A DNA stretch of 64,000 bases from Caenorhabditis elegans. Taxonomy: Eukaryota > Nematoda > Chromadorea > Rhabditida > Rhabditidae. Position 1 is the stretch's first letter. Each line of letters starts with the position of its first letter. The stretch covers positions 1,860,001 to 1,924,000 of the forward strand of contig NC_003283.11 in NCBI RefSeq assembly GCF_000002985.6, given 5' to 3'. The translations under genes and the position numbers were made by a program. Shown one piece after another: positions 1 through 10,575 of this stretch. The notes under the pieces were generated by a model. That model was not told the DNA's origin. It saw only the letters and a list, made by a program, of their open reading frames with translations, and searched no databases.

Positions 1-600
1 TTAATAGCGAAAATGGGTCTCGCAACGAAAATGGGTTTTTTATTAAAGTTTCGCCACGAACGATGAACCCTGCGAAAATGTGTCCCGCAACGAATATAGT
101 TTTTAGGTATCACGTAATGGGTCTCGAAGCGAAAATCAGGGTTCCAGTTAAACTGGGTCCCGCAACGAAAATGGGCCTTTCAGCGAAAACCGTTTTAAGG
201 TCCCTCGCGTGGTGTCAGAGTGCCTCATTTCGGCTTGATCTACGTAGATCTACAAAAATGCGCGGAGAAGAGACGCAGAGTTCTAAACTGATTCCGTATG
301 GTTAAAAACGTGCTGACGTCACATATTTTTGCGCAAAAAATTCCCGCATTTTTTGTAGATCAAACCGTAATGGGACAGCCTGACACCACGTGGTCCCTTT
401 AAAAAAAAGTGGAGCTTGTAGCGAAAATGGGTTTTCCAGCTGGATCCTGCAGGTTCCGCAATTAAAAACGGGTTTCCTATATTAGGTCCCGCAACGAGCA
501 AATTTGGGTCTCGCAACGAAGCTGGGTCTCGCAACAAAATTGGGTCCCGCAGCGAAAAGAAATGGGTCCCAAAGCGAAATTTATTTCTTCGGTAATTATC
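1..600. repeat. Dispersed CTCGCAACGAAAATGGG-type repeat cluster
   Basis: Short units such as CTCGCAACGAAAATGGG and CCCGCAACGAAAATGGG recur irregularly through the first 600 bases, on one strand. The same core (gggtctcgcCACGAAAATGGG) recurs near 51.9, 52.2, 52.3 and 54.0 kb, so this is a dispersed family and not a gene. No open frame here shows protein-like composition. Confidence 0.7.
209..395. repeat. Foldback family A (GATCTACGTAGATC type)
   Basis: The left arm reads GTGGTGTCAGAGTG, then a GATCTACGTAGATC core. The right arm near 345-395 reads back the complement (TTGTAGATCAAACCG, then CCTGACACCACGTGG). Related copies lie at 16056-16198, 27395-28125 (split), 31515-31620 (half), 33618-33797 and 59784-59962. 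The interior shares CGTGCTGACGTCACA. This is a non-coding, MITE-like foldback. Confidence 0.75.
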
Positions 601-1060
601 CAAATTTTTTTCGCTTCGAGACCCAAAATTTGACGACCTGGAAAATATTCCAAAATATTAGCTGTAATTCTCTATACACTGGAAAAAAACTATTTTTCTT
701 TTCATGAAATTGGGCCAATTTCAGAATTATTTTCATAACTAGTGCCTGGATTTTTTTTCAAAACTTGACTTTACTATCGGTGGCCGAATTTTCCCATTTC
801 ACGGCCACGTCTGAGCTAGGGCTATTTCGAAAAAAAAGTGAATTTCCTACAAATTGACCTGGAAAAAATTAGTGGGGCAGTAGGAGTGAAAGTAAGAATG
901 GAAAATAGGAGAATGGACGGTGAAACGAGTAGTGGACATCACCCCAAGCGACACGCACAGTCAAATATATTTCCGAATTTAATTGTACCTAATGTGATGG
1001 ATGACTACCGGGGAGGGCCGAATTGTTGTATAACGGGGAAGTGGTGGAAGGGGATATCGG
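601..1060. other. AT-rich intergenic DNA, nothing recognised
   Basis: I see no coding pattern, splice-flanked exon or inverted repeat in this stretch. The open frame at 838-1065 has no start context and no protein-like features. Confidence 0.5.
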
Positions 1061-1064
1061 TCTG

Positions 1065-2040
1065 AATTTTATCCTTAAAAATTTTTGACTACTCGGCCAC
1101 CACTATTTTATCGGCCACTTGTTCAGAAAATTGGAAAACTCGGCCACCAATGTTTTCTAGGCCATTTGTCCTGAAAAAGGGAAAACTCGGCCACCAATAT
1201 TTTCTAGGCTACTTGTCCTGAAAATTGGAAAACTAGGCCACCAAGATTTTTTCGACCACTTGTTCCGAAAAAAATAGAAAAAATCGGCCACTAATATTTT
1301 CTCGGCGATTGTATAGAAAGTTGGAAAACTCTGCCACCAATAATTTTTGGCGACTTGCACAGAGGATGGGAAAACTAGGCCACCAATATTTTCTTGGCTG
1401 CTTTCGTAGGAAAAAAGTCGTAGGAAAAGGTTTCGTAGGAGAAAGGAAGGGTCACCAACATGTTCTCTAGGAAAACTAGGCCAACAATATTTTATCGGCC
1501 ACTTGTACAGAAAATTGGAAAACTCGGCCACCAATATTTTTTTGGCCGCTTTCCGAGAAAAAAGGAAAACTTGGCCACTGCCCAGAAAATGGGCAAACTA
1601 ATAGTAAGCTACCAATAGTTTATCCAGAAAAAACTTATTCAGAAAACAACAAAAAACTCGGTCATTTAATCTTTATCGAGGGAAAACAAGGCCATTGCCC
1701 AGAAAATGGGAAAACTAGGCCACCAACATTTTCTCTAGGGAAAACTAGGCCGCTTTAGTAGAAAATTGTAAGCTCAGCCACATGTGCAGAAAATGGGAAA
1801 ACTAGGCCATAAATATTTTCTCGGCCGCTTTCCTAGAAAAAGGGAAAACTAGGCCACCAATAGTTTTTCGAGTGAAAACTCGGCCACCACTATTTTTTCG
1901 AGTGAAAACTCGGCTATCAATATTTTCTTGGACGCTTTCTTAGAAAAAATGAAAAGTCAGCCACCAATAGTCTCTCGGCCACTGTCAAGAAAATGGGAAA
2001 ACTAGGCCACCAATTTTTTTTTCAGGCTGACTGGTTTGCG
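1065..2040. repeat. Tandem array of CTCGGCCACCAATATTTTCT units
   Basis: The array repeats a degenerate unit of roughly 55-65 bases built on AAAACTCGGCCACCAATATT and GGCCACTTGTCCAGAAAA. I count well over a dozen imperfect copies, all in the same orientation. The long minus-strand open frame (1157-1534) is a by-product of the repeat register and not a gene. Related GGCCACC motifs occur singly at 18.6, 19.2, 21.7 and 26.8 kb. Confidence 0.8.
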
Positions 2041-2104
2041 GCTCGGCTGCGACACAGAAACTGATGGCCTAGTTTACCTATTCCGCGGCCACCTGTACGT
2101 CCTT

Positions 2105-2345
2105 GCGTGATATCAAGGGGTTCTGGCCTTCCTCGTTGCTCCATTGACAATCACTCGCCGGACGACGCGTGGGAAAGTCGTGTACTCCACACGAACAAAT
2201 ACATTAGTTTTACAACTAAAACCGAGCCGCGACGCGACACACAACGCGCCGTAAATCTACCCCAGATATGGCCGATACAAAATGGCCTAGTTCGGCAAAC
2301 TCTTCCATTTCAATTTATGAGAGAAGCCAGAAATCCATGATGGTT
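2105..2345 (+). mobile_element. MITE-like element family B, copy 1
   Basis: The element has terminal inverted repeats GGGGTTCTGGCCTTCCTC and GAGAGAAGCCAGAAATCC around an internal region containing CCGCGACGCGACACACAACG and GGCCTAGTTCGGCAAACTC. Further copies lie at 2745-2970 (opposite orientation), 17794-17975, 43810-44005 and 45385-45600. It has no coding capacity, so it is inferred to be non-autonomous and moved in trans. Confidence 0.75.
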
Positions 2346-2744
2346 GTCTATATGCTTTTAAAAAAGACAAATTGGCCACAAAACTAGGCCATACAAAATG
2401 GGGTTTTCTTTCAAAAAATCGGAGACAAAAAAATTCCTTTTGGACACTTCGTTTTTTTTAAATTCGCAAATAAATTGATGGCCGACATTTTTCTATTCCG
2501 CGGCCATGAAACCCAAACGACAAATTGGGACAATTGCATTTAGTATTTAAAATGATGACGACCAAAAAAAAAAAGAAAAAAACCGAATTAGGTTGTTCAT
2601 TTTTCGGAGACAAGTGCGGGCGCCCAATCTGTCCTGGAAACACATTTTCTCCAAATTCGCTGCCGCAGCTGATAAGCCGTGAAATTGTTTCGATTTCACA
2701 TCGAAAACATTGAAAAATTCGCGAAATTTCTCACATAAAATTTG

Positions 2745-2970
2745 CTTAAGACACGGAATTCTGGCTTTCCTCATAAATTGAAATGGAAGAGTTTGCCGAA
2801 CTAGGCCATTTTGGCTCGGCCATATCTGGGGTAGATTTACGGCGCGTTGCGTGTCGCGTCGCGGCTCGATTTTAGTTCTAAATGTATTTGTCCGTGTGGA
2901 GTACACGACTTTCCGAGCTGGCAATTGTCAATGGAGCGCGAAAAATTCAATGAGGAAGGCCAGAACCCTG
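2745..2970 (-). mobile_element. MITE-like element family B, copy 2 (inverted)
   Basis: This is the reverse complement of the 2105-2345 element with good conservation of both termini and of the GCGCGTTGCGTGTCGCGTCG internal block. Copies 1 and 2 form a large inverted pair separated by about 400 bases. Confidence 0.75.
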
Positions 2971-3299
2971 TGAAAAATTGCTAAAAGTTGTAAAACTAAA
3001 TTTTCTTTTTGGGGAAAAAACTAAAAAAAACTTTTTTTTTCAATTTTTTTTCCTACTTCCCAACAAATTTTGTATGTATGAAGAGTTTTTTTGAATGGGG
3101 GGGGGGGGAATTGGGGCACCCGAAGAAGGCGAAGAGCCCCCAATTCAATTACTTCAAAAGAGAGGCTTACAGGGGGCAGGCGAAATAACGTGAGAAAGGT
3201 GAGAGACGCAGGCGAAAATGAAGTAGCGCCACCACCAAAATTTTTGGCACTTTTTTATGCTCTCAAGATGAATTTTAAGTTTTTTTTTCTTTGGTGAAG

Positions 3300-5110
3300 T
3301 TGCGCGACATTTGGAGGGTGGAATTTGGAGGGTGAAGCTTTTTTTGGGAATTTTATTTTATTTTTTTTTGGTTTTTTGATTTCAAAGAATTCGATTTTTT
3401 TAATTTAAAAAAAATCTAATTTTTTGAAATCAAAAAATTTTTAGATTAAAAAAATTTATTTTTTTGATTTCAAAAAGATTTTGAATTGATTTTTTCAATT
3501 CAAAATTTTCGAATTCAAAAAAATTCGAATTTTTTCGATTTGAAAATTTTTTTTATTTCAAAAAAAATCCAAATTTTTCGATTAAATAAAAATTGAATTT
3601 TTCCGATCCAATAGAAAACGAAACTTTCTGACTTCAAAAATTCGAAAAAAAATCGATTTTTGAATTCAAAAATCGTAAATTTTCGATTACATAAAAAATC
3701 TCAATTTTTCGATTTTTTAGATTCATTTTATGATTTCAAAAAAAAAAATCTAATTTTTCAATTTCAAAAAATCGTAAATTTTGTTCGATCTCAAAATTGA
3801 AGTTTGTTTCGATTTTAAAAAAATCTAATTTTTTCCGATCTCATAAAAATCGAAAATCTAACATTTTTTGACTTCAAAAATTCGAATTTTTCCGATTTCA
3901 AAAAATATTAAATTTTTTCATAAAAAATCGAAATACTTTCAATTTCAAAAAAAAAAATGAAAAAGATGTTTTCCTATCCTATAGAAATCGAAATTCGAAA
4001 TTTTTCGTTTTCAAAAATCCATTTTTTTCGATTAAAAAAAAATCGAAAATCTATTTTTTCTGATTTCAAAAGAAAAACGAGAATTTTTAAAGTTTTTTTG
4101 AAATCGAAATTTGTTGAATTTTCCGACAAAAAAATTTCGATTTTCGACATCTCTGAAAAAAAAATCCAAAAAAAATAATTCAACAATACTCAAATTTACC
4201 TGGAAGGAACAAAAAAAAACGATGATGATAACAATGAGGAAAAAAGCAAGGAAAATGTTAAAATTTGGATGGGAAGAGGACAATTTTTTGAAAAAAAAAA
4301 ATAAAAAGGCTAACAACACACAACAACAACAATAAAAAAACTGTGCAGTTAGGAACAGGGACAGAGTAACTGCAACTCTTATTCAGTGATTTTGTAGACG
4401 GGGGGGAAATCAGTGGAAAGAACGGAGAAAAAACAACAGAAGAGAGAATTGATGTAGGCGAAGGCGAAGGCAACCGACGATTTATCCGACCTCCATATCT
4501 TCGTCGTTCTGGAAAAAATTTGGATTTTCTACACCGAAAATTTGTGATTTTACAGATTTTTTCAATTTGATATTTAAAAAAGGCAATATTTGTTTTTTTT
4601 TTTTGGAAAAAAATCTTTCTCATTAAAATCAACATATTTTGATAAAATGAGATTTTTCCGTACATTTCTTTTATTTTTCTCGCTTTTTTTTTTTGATTTT
4701 CTTTGAAAAAACCGAAAAATCGAAATTTTTCAAATGTACTGATAAAAGTTGATAAATTTTGGTTTTTTTTTTCACTTTTTTGAAAAAACAAAAAAAGTTA
4801 ATTTTTTCGATTTTCACTGAAAAAAGCGGAAAATTCCATTTTTCGATTTTTAAAAGTTTTTTTTCTGAAAAAAACCTAAAAATTTTCAAATTTTCAATTT
4901 TCTGAAAAAAAAACCTAACAATTTTCGTTTTCTGATTTTTTTAAAAATTATTTTTTTACTGGAAAAACACCTAAACTGTTTGATTTTTCAATTATTTCTC
5001 TGAAAAAAACAAAAAATCAAAATTTTTCGTTTTCCGTTTTTTTAAATTATTTTTTATTTTTGAAAAAAAAAATAATGAAAATCCAATTTTTTAAATGAAA
5101 ATTAATTCGA
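3300..5110. other. Periodic A-tract/T-tract block (PATC-like)
   Basis: About 1.8 kb consists almost entirely of alternating runs of A and T separated by short spacers such as CGAT, TTCAAAA and GAATTC. The runs appear spaced at roughly one helical turn. This matches the periodic An/Tn clusters (PATCs) described in C. elegans arm DNA and linked to germline expression. Several apparent open frames here are compositional artefacts. A periodicity computation would be needed for proof. Confidence 0.55.
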
Positions 5111-5119
5111 TTTTGTCTA

Positions 5120-5689
5120 AATTTTCACCGAAAAACAATTAACCACCGTCGAACTCCGCCCACTTCGGCTGATTGGTTCAAAGGTGGGCGGAGTACAAAT
5201 CGCTGATTGGTCTTGCAGTTTTCACGTTTTTAAGGGGTTTTTCGTTATTTCTTCATCATTTTTTTTTCGCTTTTTATTTTGTGATATTTCTGAATTTCAG
5301 GCTATTTCGGATATTCTAGAGCACAAAATTTAAATAAAAAAAGTTTATATTAAATTTTTGTTTCTTTCAAATCACTACTTTCCAGATGTATTCTTTATCC
5401 AAAAATAGGTAATAGCTTCTGTTCACAAACAAAAATCTGGTTCTCATTATACAATGTGATGAGATATTGCGTACGCGCGCGCCCTGAGACTTCTGGCTGC
5501 CCAACAACATCACAAAAACTGAAATTACACCCTAGAAAACTTAATAAAAATGGATTTTCTGTACTGATTCAGGCGCAGATTAGATTCACCATTTTCCAAG
5601 AGATATTTGACAGGTTTAATGATATTATGATATTAGAGAGACGGCGGGGAGTGGGGAACTATTTTTCATTGGAATATTACGGTGCCACA
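5120..5689. other. Intergenic DNA with a GC-rich hairpin
   Basis: ACTCCGCCCAC near 5153 pairs with GTGGGCGGAGT near 5184, giving an 11-bp perfect stem, with GATTGG (inverted CCAAT) both inside and just after it. The rest of the stretch is AT-rich and I see no gene. Confidence 0.5.
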
Positions 5690-6325
5690 AAATAATGAAA
5701 ATACATATTTGACGCGCAAAATATCTCGTAGCGAAAACTACAGTAATCCTTTAAATGACTACTGTAGCGCTTGTGTCGATTTACGGGCTCGTCTTTTGAA
5801 AATGTTTTATTTTCGAATTTTGACATCGATATTCAATTTTCCTCCGCTTTTTCGTATTCTTTTTTTCATTTTTGTGCTTAATTTTAATATGTTATCCATT
5901 AATAAATGATTTTAATTGAAACCGTCAAATATAAGCTTCATTTTGATGAGGAAACTTCTACAAACGTATTTTACATTATTTTCCGTCTATTGCAGGCTTT
6001 TTTCCAGTTGAAACCCGGCAATAAACAGGAAATAATGTAAAAATACGTTTGTAGAAGTTTCCCTATAAAAATGAAGCCAATATTGGACGTTTTTCAATTA
6101 AAATAATTTTTTACTGGATAAAATATTAAAAATAAGCACAAAAATGAAAAAAGAATAGGAAAAAAGACGATGGAAAATTGAATATCGGTGTCAAAATTCG
6201 AAAAAAAAAAGTTTACAAAAAGCGAGCCCGTAAATCGACACAAGCGCTACAGTAGTCATTTAAAGGATTACCGTAGTTTTCGCTACGAGATATTTTGGGC
6301 GTCAAATATGTTGTTCGATACGCAT
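5690..6325. repeat. Foldback family C (ATATCTCGTAGCGAAAACTA)
   Basis: A long inverted repeat. The outer arms read GACGCGCAAAATATCTCGTA and its complement near 6285-6306, followed inward by GTGTCGATTTACGGGCTCG. Other copies lie at about 18749-19050, 23575-24190 and 33562-34060. It is non-coding. This is one of the C. elegans palindromic repeat families; I cannot give the exact RepeatMasker name. Confidence 0.8.
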
Positions 6326-6682
6326 TCTCGGAGTTTTGTGTTCCCGTAATAGAATGGTTAAATTTATTGATATTTCTGAAAATTGCTAAAAACGTTGAAC
6401 TTATTATTTTCTACATATTTAGCGAAATTTTGTTCGAATTTCCAGTTCATAACTCCAATTTCCGGTTTCCAAAGAGGCAATTATCGTTTTTTAATCAAAA
6501 TTGTTCGAAATTTTGGAGGAATTTCAGTCAAAATTGAAAATTCTCGTTATTTTTCCGTTTTTTTAAATTTAAAACTATTTAAGATTTTTTGAAGCGAAAT
6601 TCACTGTATTTCCACTATTTCCATATCACAATGTCTATTTTTTTTTAAATATAATTCCCATAAAATTGACTTTAGGAATCAC

Positions 6683-6872
6683 GGATTCAAGATCAGGTGG
6701 AATTCCGGATCTCGCATCGTGCCAACTGCCGCAGTTTTTTCGAAAAAAAACGTGACAACGATGCTCCGGTATTACGCGTCACGAGTTGTTTAGCGTATTT
6801 CTTTGAGAAAAGTTGCGTTTTATTCGTTGGCACAGTGCCAAATCCGGAATTCCACCAAATCTTGAATCCGTG
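6683..6872. repeat. Foldback family D overlapping a gene 3' end
   Basis: The arms CACGGATTCAAGATCAGGTGG and its complement CCACCAAATCTTGAATCCGTGG bound an inner block GATGCTCCGGTATTACGC. The same block order occurs at 15711-15950, and shorter at 10785-10872. The element runs into the last exon of the WDR43-like gene (stop at 6820-6822), so it supplies that protein's C-terminal residues in this reading. Confidence 0.75.
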
Positions 6873-8561
6873 GTGTCTTATTCAGTGGAAAAAATCGAAC
6901 CTCAGATCCAGATCCGCCACTTTCGGCACTATCTGCGTCCATTTCACTATCATCCGAATCATTATCGTCCTCGTCATCGTCATCCTGATTCTCTTCTTCA
7001 TCCTCTTTCAGCTCATTATCCTCCCACCAATCGTCTTCGCTGCTCTCACCGTCATCATCCGAGCCAATTGTGTCAAAATCTTCAGAATCCGAATCAAGAT
7101 CTGGAAATTGGGGAAAAATAGGTTTAAATTCTTCATAAGACCTCGGCCATTTTGAAAATTAAATTTTTTTCGGAAAATTCTACAAAAGATATATAAATTC
7201 TCTTGGTTTAACTGAAAATATCATCTTTTGTAGCTGAAAATGCCTAAAAACTGTCCGAAAGTTGCCGAAAAATCGGTCATCGGCAACTTTCAGGCAATTT
7301 TTCTGCTCTTTTTCCAATTTTTCCACTAAAAATAATGTTATTTTCAGTAAAAACAAGTGAATTTCTATGTTTTGAGACTGATTTTATTGAAAAATTTGGG
7401 AAGTACAGGCTTTTTGTAGAATTTTCCGAAAATAATTGAGAACAGGAATATTCACCTTATTATATACTAAAAACCGCGGAAAAATCTGATTTTTAATGTT
7501 TTTTTATAAAAAACCTGCAAAAATTCATTTTCCGAGCTTATCTACAAAAAATTCTATTTTGCCGCATTCTCTCGGTTTATATGAAAATAACACACTTTTC
7601 AGCAGAAATATTGGAGAAAATGCCCAAAAATTGCCTGAAAGTTGCATTTTTCTGCGTTTTTTTCCACTTTTTCCACTAAAAACAATGCTATTTTCAGATA
7701 AACCAAGTGAATTTTCACTGAAAAACGTGGGAAACACAGGCTTTTCCGCTGGAAAATATCTTGCGCGTAATTTTCCGCGAAAATCCGCTCAAAATATTAC
7801 CATTATTGAACACAACCAACGGCTGCTGCACAATAACCACATTATTAGTTCGTCTCTTGATAAGATCAGCGATTGTGGATATTTTTCCGTGAAGAGCCAA
7901 CAAATCTCGATGATGACCGACTCTTGAGCGCAGCCAGCCGATTAAACCGCCAATTTCCTTCTCCAAATTCGGAAGTGAGCTGAGATAAGGCATGTGAATT
8001 GAGAAGGCGATTTGAGCCCATCGGATGGTTGGACGAATGCTGGAAAATCAATAAATTAGGAGGAATTAGTACTAAAAATTCGATTTACTCTGCAGCATTC
8101 CTCGTTTTCAAGCGAGATTCGATGATTTTGAGCAATGGCAAGACCTGCATCGGCTGGAGATCACGGAGGGTAGCGTGAATAATTTCAGAATTCAAATTTC
8201 TAATGACTGAGTCGATTTTTGCACTATCATTAGCCATTATTCCCTGAGTAAGCAGAACACATTGTGATCCACCGCCGCTACCACTCGTTTTTCCCTTTTT
8301 GAGTTCAGAAGTTGGCCTGAAAATCGGAAATAATTGAATATTATCGAAAATCCACCAATAATCCTACGTGGCTGGCTCTTTTTCACGATCTCCGAGCGGT
8401 TTGTTGGCCTCTTTCTCCGATTCACTCAGTTTTTTCCCATTTCGAAGCGAACCGTTAATATGCGAATGCCCATTTACTACAGGGGACTCGATTTTCTCAG
8501 GAGTTGCAGGAGATGTAACTGCCGCCACATTTGATTTCCTGGCTTTCCGTTCTCGAGCCAT
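6820..8561 (-). CDS. Utp12-domain protein, WDR43/UTP5-like (WD40 part absent)
   Basis: Likely role: ribosome biogenesis in the nucleolus (t-UTP part of the SSU processome). Exons on the minus strand are 8561-8368, 8316-8089, 8039-7801 and 7100-6820, all GT-AG, giving 313 residues. The start ATG follows a TTTCCAG acceptor, suggesting trans-splicing. Residues about 85-195 form a Utp12-type helical domain (VLPLLKIIESRL, then LPNLEKEIGGLIGWLRSRVG and LALHGKISTIADLI). Residues about 225-285 are strongly acidic (DDDDEDDNDSDDSEMDADSA), as in the WDR43 tail. The WD40 propeller that precedes Utp12 in WDR43 is missing, and the next gene starts only 650 bases away divergently. The last ~28 residues are encoded by a foldback element. 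I recall the C. elegans gene as T10B5.3, unverified. Confidence 0.8.
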
Positions 8562-9213
8562 TTTCTGGAAACTGCAAAAAAATATTGGAAAATTCGATTT
8601 TAAGGCCATTTTACGCACAATAATCGCAAAAAAGATACATTTCACGGTAAAAAAGCTTTAAAAACTAATAAGAACAATAAAAAATCAATAAAATACGCCT
8701 GAAAACCATGAAAAACTCTTCAAAAACGCCTGGAAATAAGGAAAATAAAGATTAAAAATTTTGCACCGCAAACGCGCAAGCGACGAGAAATGCGTCAGTG
8801 ACGGGGTTGGCGCGGCAAATTAACCCCGCGAATTTTGAACGTGACCCCTTCATTCGGTGGATTTTGGGCCCAAAATTTGCGATTTTCTCTTATTTCCATT
8901 TCATTTGCGGCAGTTTTTTCCGGAAAATACACGAAACTGGCTTATTTCAACATGAAAATCCAACTTTTTTAAGCGAAAATTGTCTAAAATTGAAATAAAA
9001 ATGCAGAAAACGGGTTTGTCTATCTGAAAATAATGTTTTACGGCATTTTTCGGCAAACTGCAAGCTTTTTAACAAAAATGAGTTTTATTTTCAAATAGAA
9101 AAACCCGTTTTCTATCAATTTTAGATCAAAAAAGTTGGATTTTCATATTAAAATAAGCCATTTCTTTGTTTTCAACGTTATTTTCTCATTTTTAATCACT
9201 AATTCATTTCAGA
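8562..9213. promoter_or_regulatory. Shared divergent promoter region with a foldback
   Basis: These 650 bases lie between two divergent ATGs. The stretch 8930-9170 is an inverted repeat: GGCTTATTTCAACATGAAAA pairs with TTTTCATATTAAAATAAGCC, and AACGGGTTTGTCTATCTGAA pairs with TTCAAATAGAAAAACCCGTT. Both flanking genes have cell-division or growth roles, so co-expression from this region is plausible but not shown. I see no TATA box. Confidence 0.5.
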
Positions 9214-10361
9214 ATGTCTCAAAAATCAAACGACACCACATTCTCGGTCAGAGCCGCGCTCTTCGCATCACCCGTCGGCTCATCATCAGCAGTTCCAAAG
9301 AAGAAAGTGGCTCGAGAGGTGCCACGTGCAGGGCCGCCAGTTTTTGCCCTCGAGCACGATGTTTCGGAAGTCACCGACAGAAATAAAGACGGCACCTTTC
9401 TGGCTGCAGACGCGTGCGCTAGTGGCCCTACTTTGAAGGTTCCAGACGAAACACAAGGTTGCCCAGAAACTTTCAGTGTTTCGGAACACGAAGATGACGA
9501 CGACGTTGAGCCGATGGAAGTTGATGGAACCATCGTTCCGTCGCCCCAGCGAGCAACGCCGACACGTGGCGTAACTCCTTGCGAAAAATCGACGACTCCA
9601 CGCAGAAGATCCTCGAGAAAGTCGATGCCAACGCCTGGGAAGCGTCTGTTCTTCACCAGCAAAGACACTACGAACGAGGATCGCAAGGCTGATGACTCGA
9701 CGCAACTGGAGCTTCTGATGGCAAAGATTCCGCAGGAGATGTCGGGTTACATGAAAAAGTTGGCCACCGACATCAAAGAGGTAGTATTATCGATTTTTAA
9801 CTTTACATTTAAATCTAAAATTTTCATTTTCAGATGAGCCAATACGATGCACAGCTGGCGCGGAATATCGACGACATGGAAGCGGTTTTCAAATCCCGCG
9901 AAACTAAGCTCAAGTCAGCTATTGAAATCGCCAAGGACAGCTTCATCTCGTCCGCTCTGCCTCTTCGCCTCGAGACCCTGGACATGACTCTGCGTAAAGA
10001 AGAATCGCCAAATGATATCGTTGCGAGACTTCACGGAAGTTTTCTCGACAAAACCCAGGATGCCGGAAACGTGAATACTGCACAAAAGGAGAACCAGCAG
10101 CTGGAGGATGAGCGCGGGATGCTGGTGAGAGTTTCAAATTATTTAAATATGATTTTTAAAAATAAAAATACAATATTATATTTCCAGGAAGAAAAGCTGG
10201 AGAGTCTCAACAAGATCAAGAGAGAGAAGGATGAATTTCTGGCGAAAATGCGAAAAGAGGAAGAGGAAGCGCTCGCTCGCCGGGAGGAAATCAAGCAGGG
10301 CTTCGAGCGAATCGATGCTCTAATGAGCAAAATCAAGCCGATTCCAATTTTTGAATTCTGA
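9214..10361 (+). CDS. knl-3: KNL-3 kinetochore protein (MIS12 complex, DSN1-like)
   Basis: KNL-3 is a subunit of the MIS-12/KNL-1/NDC-80 network that links centromeric chromatin to spindle microtubules. Exons 9214-9780, 9834-10124 and 10188-10361 splice in phase to 343 residues. The ATG lies one base after ATTTCAG, a trans-splice-type acceptor. The first ~150 residues are disordered and rich in Ser, Thr and acidic residues (EHEDDDDVEPMEVDG, RRRSSRKSMPTPGKRL). The second half is helical, with charged heptad-like stretches such as EEKLESLNKIKREKDEFLAK and EEEEALARREEIKQGFERID, suggesting coiled coil. The C-terminus is IKPIPIFEF. The identity is recalled from the family and locus (T10B5.6) and not from an alignment. 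The gene is convergent with the acetyltransferase gene, whose stop lies about 215 bases away. Confidence 0.85.
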
Positions 10362-10575
10362 TTTCTGATTTCTCACGCTCTGTATAATATTCTATTTCTG
10401 ACACAATTGATTTCATAAATACATGTATAATATTTTATTCATAGCCTAGGTCTTGCTTATTAAGTGTCAATTTCATTACGTGTACTTTAATTATTGGTTT
10501 TGAGTATCTGAAGTTGAGATCCTAGCTGCTTTGGTCCTTTATAAATATATGTTTCTTTAATTTGAGTTGCTATCG

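Noticed and set aside
1157-1534. 125-codon open frame on the minus strand
   Set aside because: It lies entirely in the CTCGGCCACC tandem array; the repeat unit keeps the frame open and there is no start or splice context.
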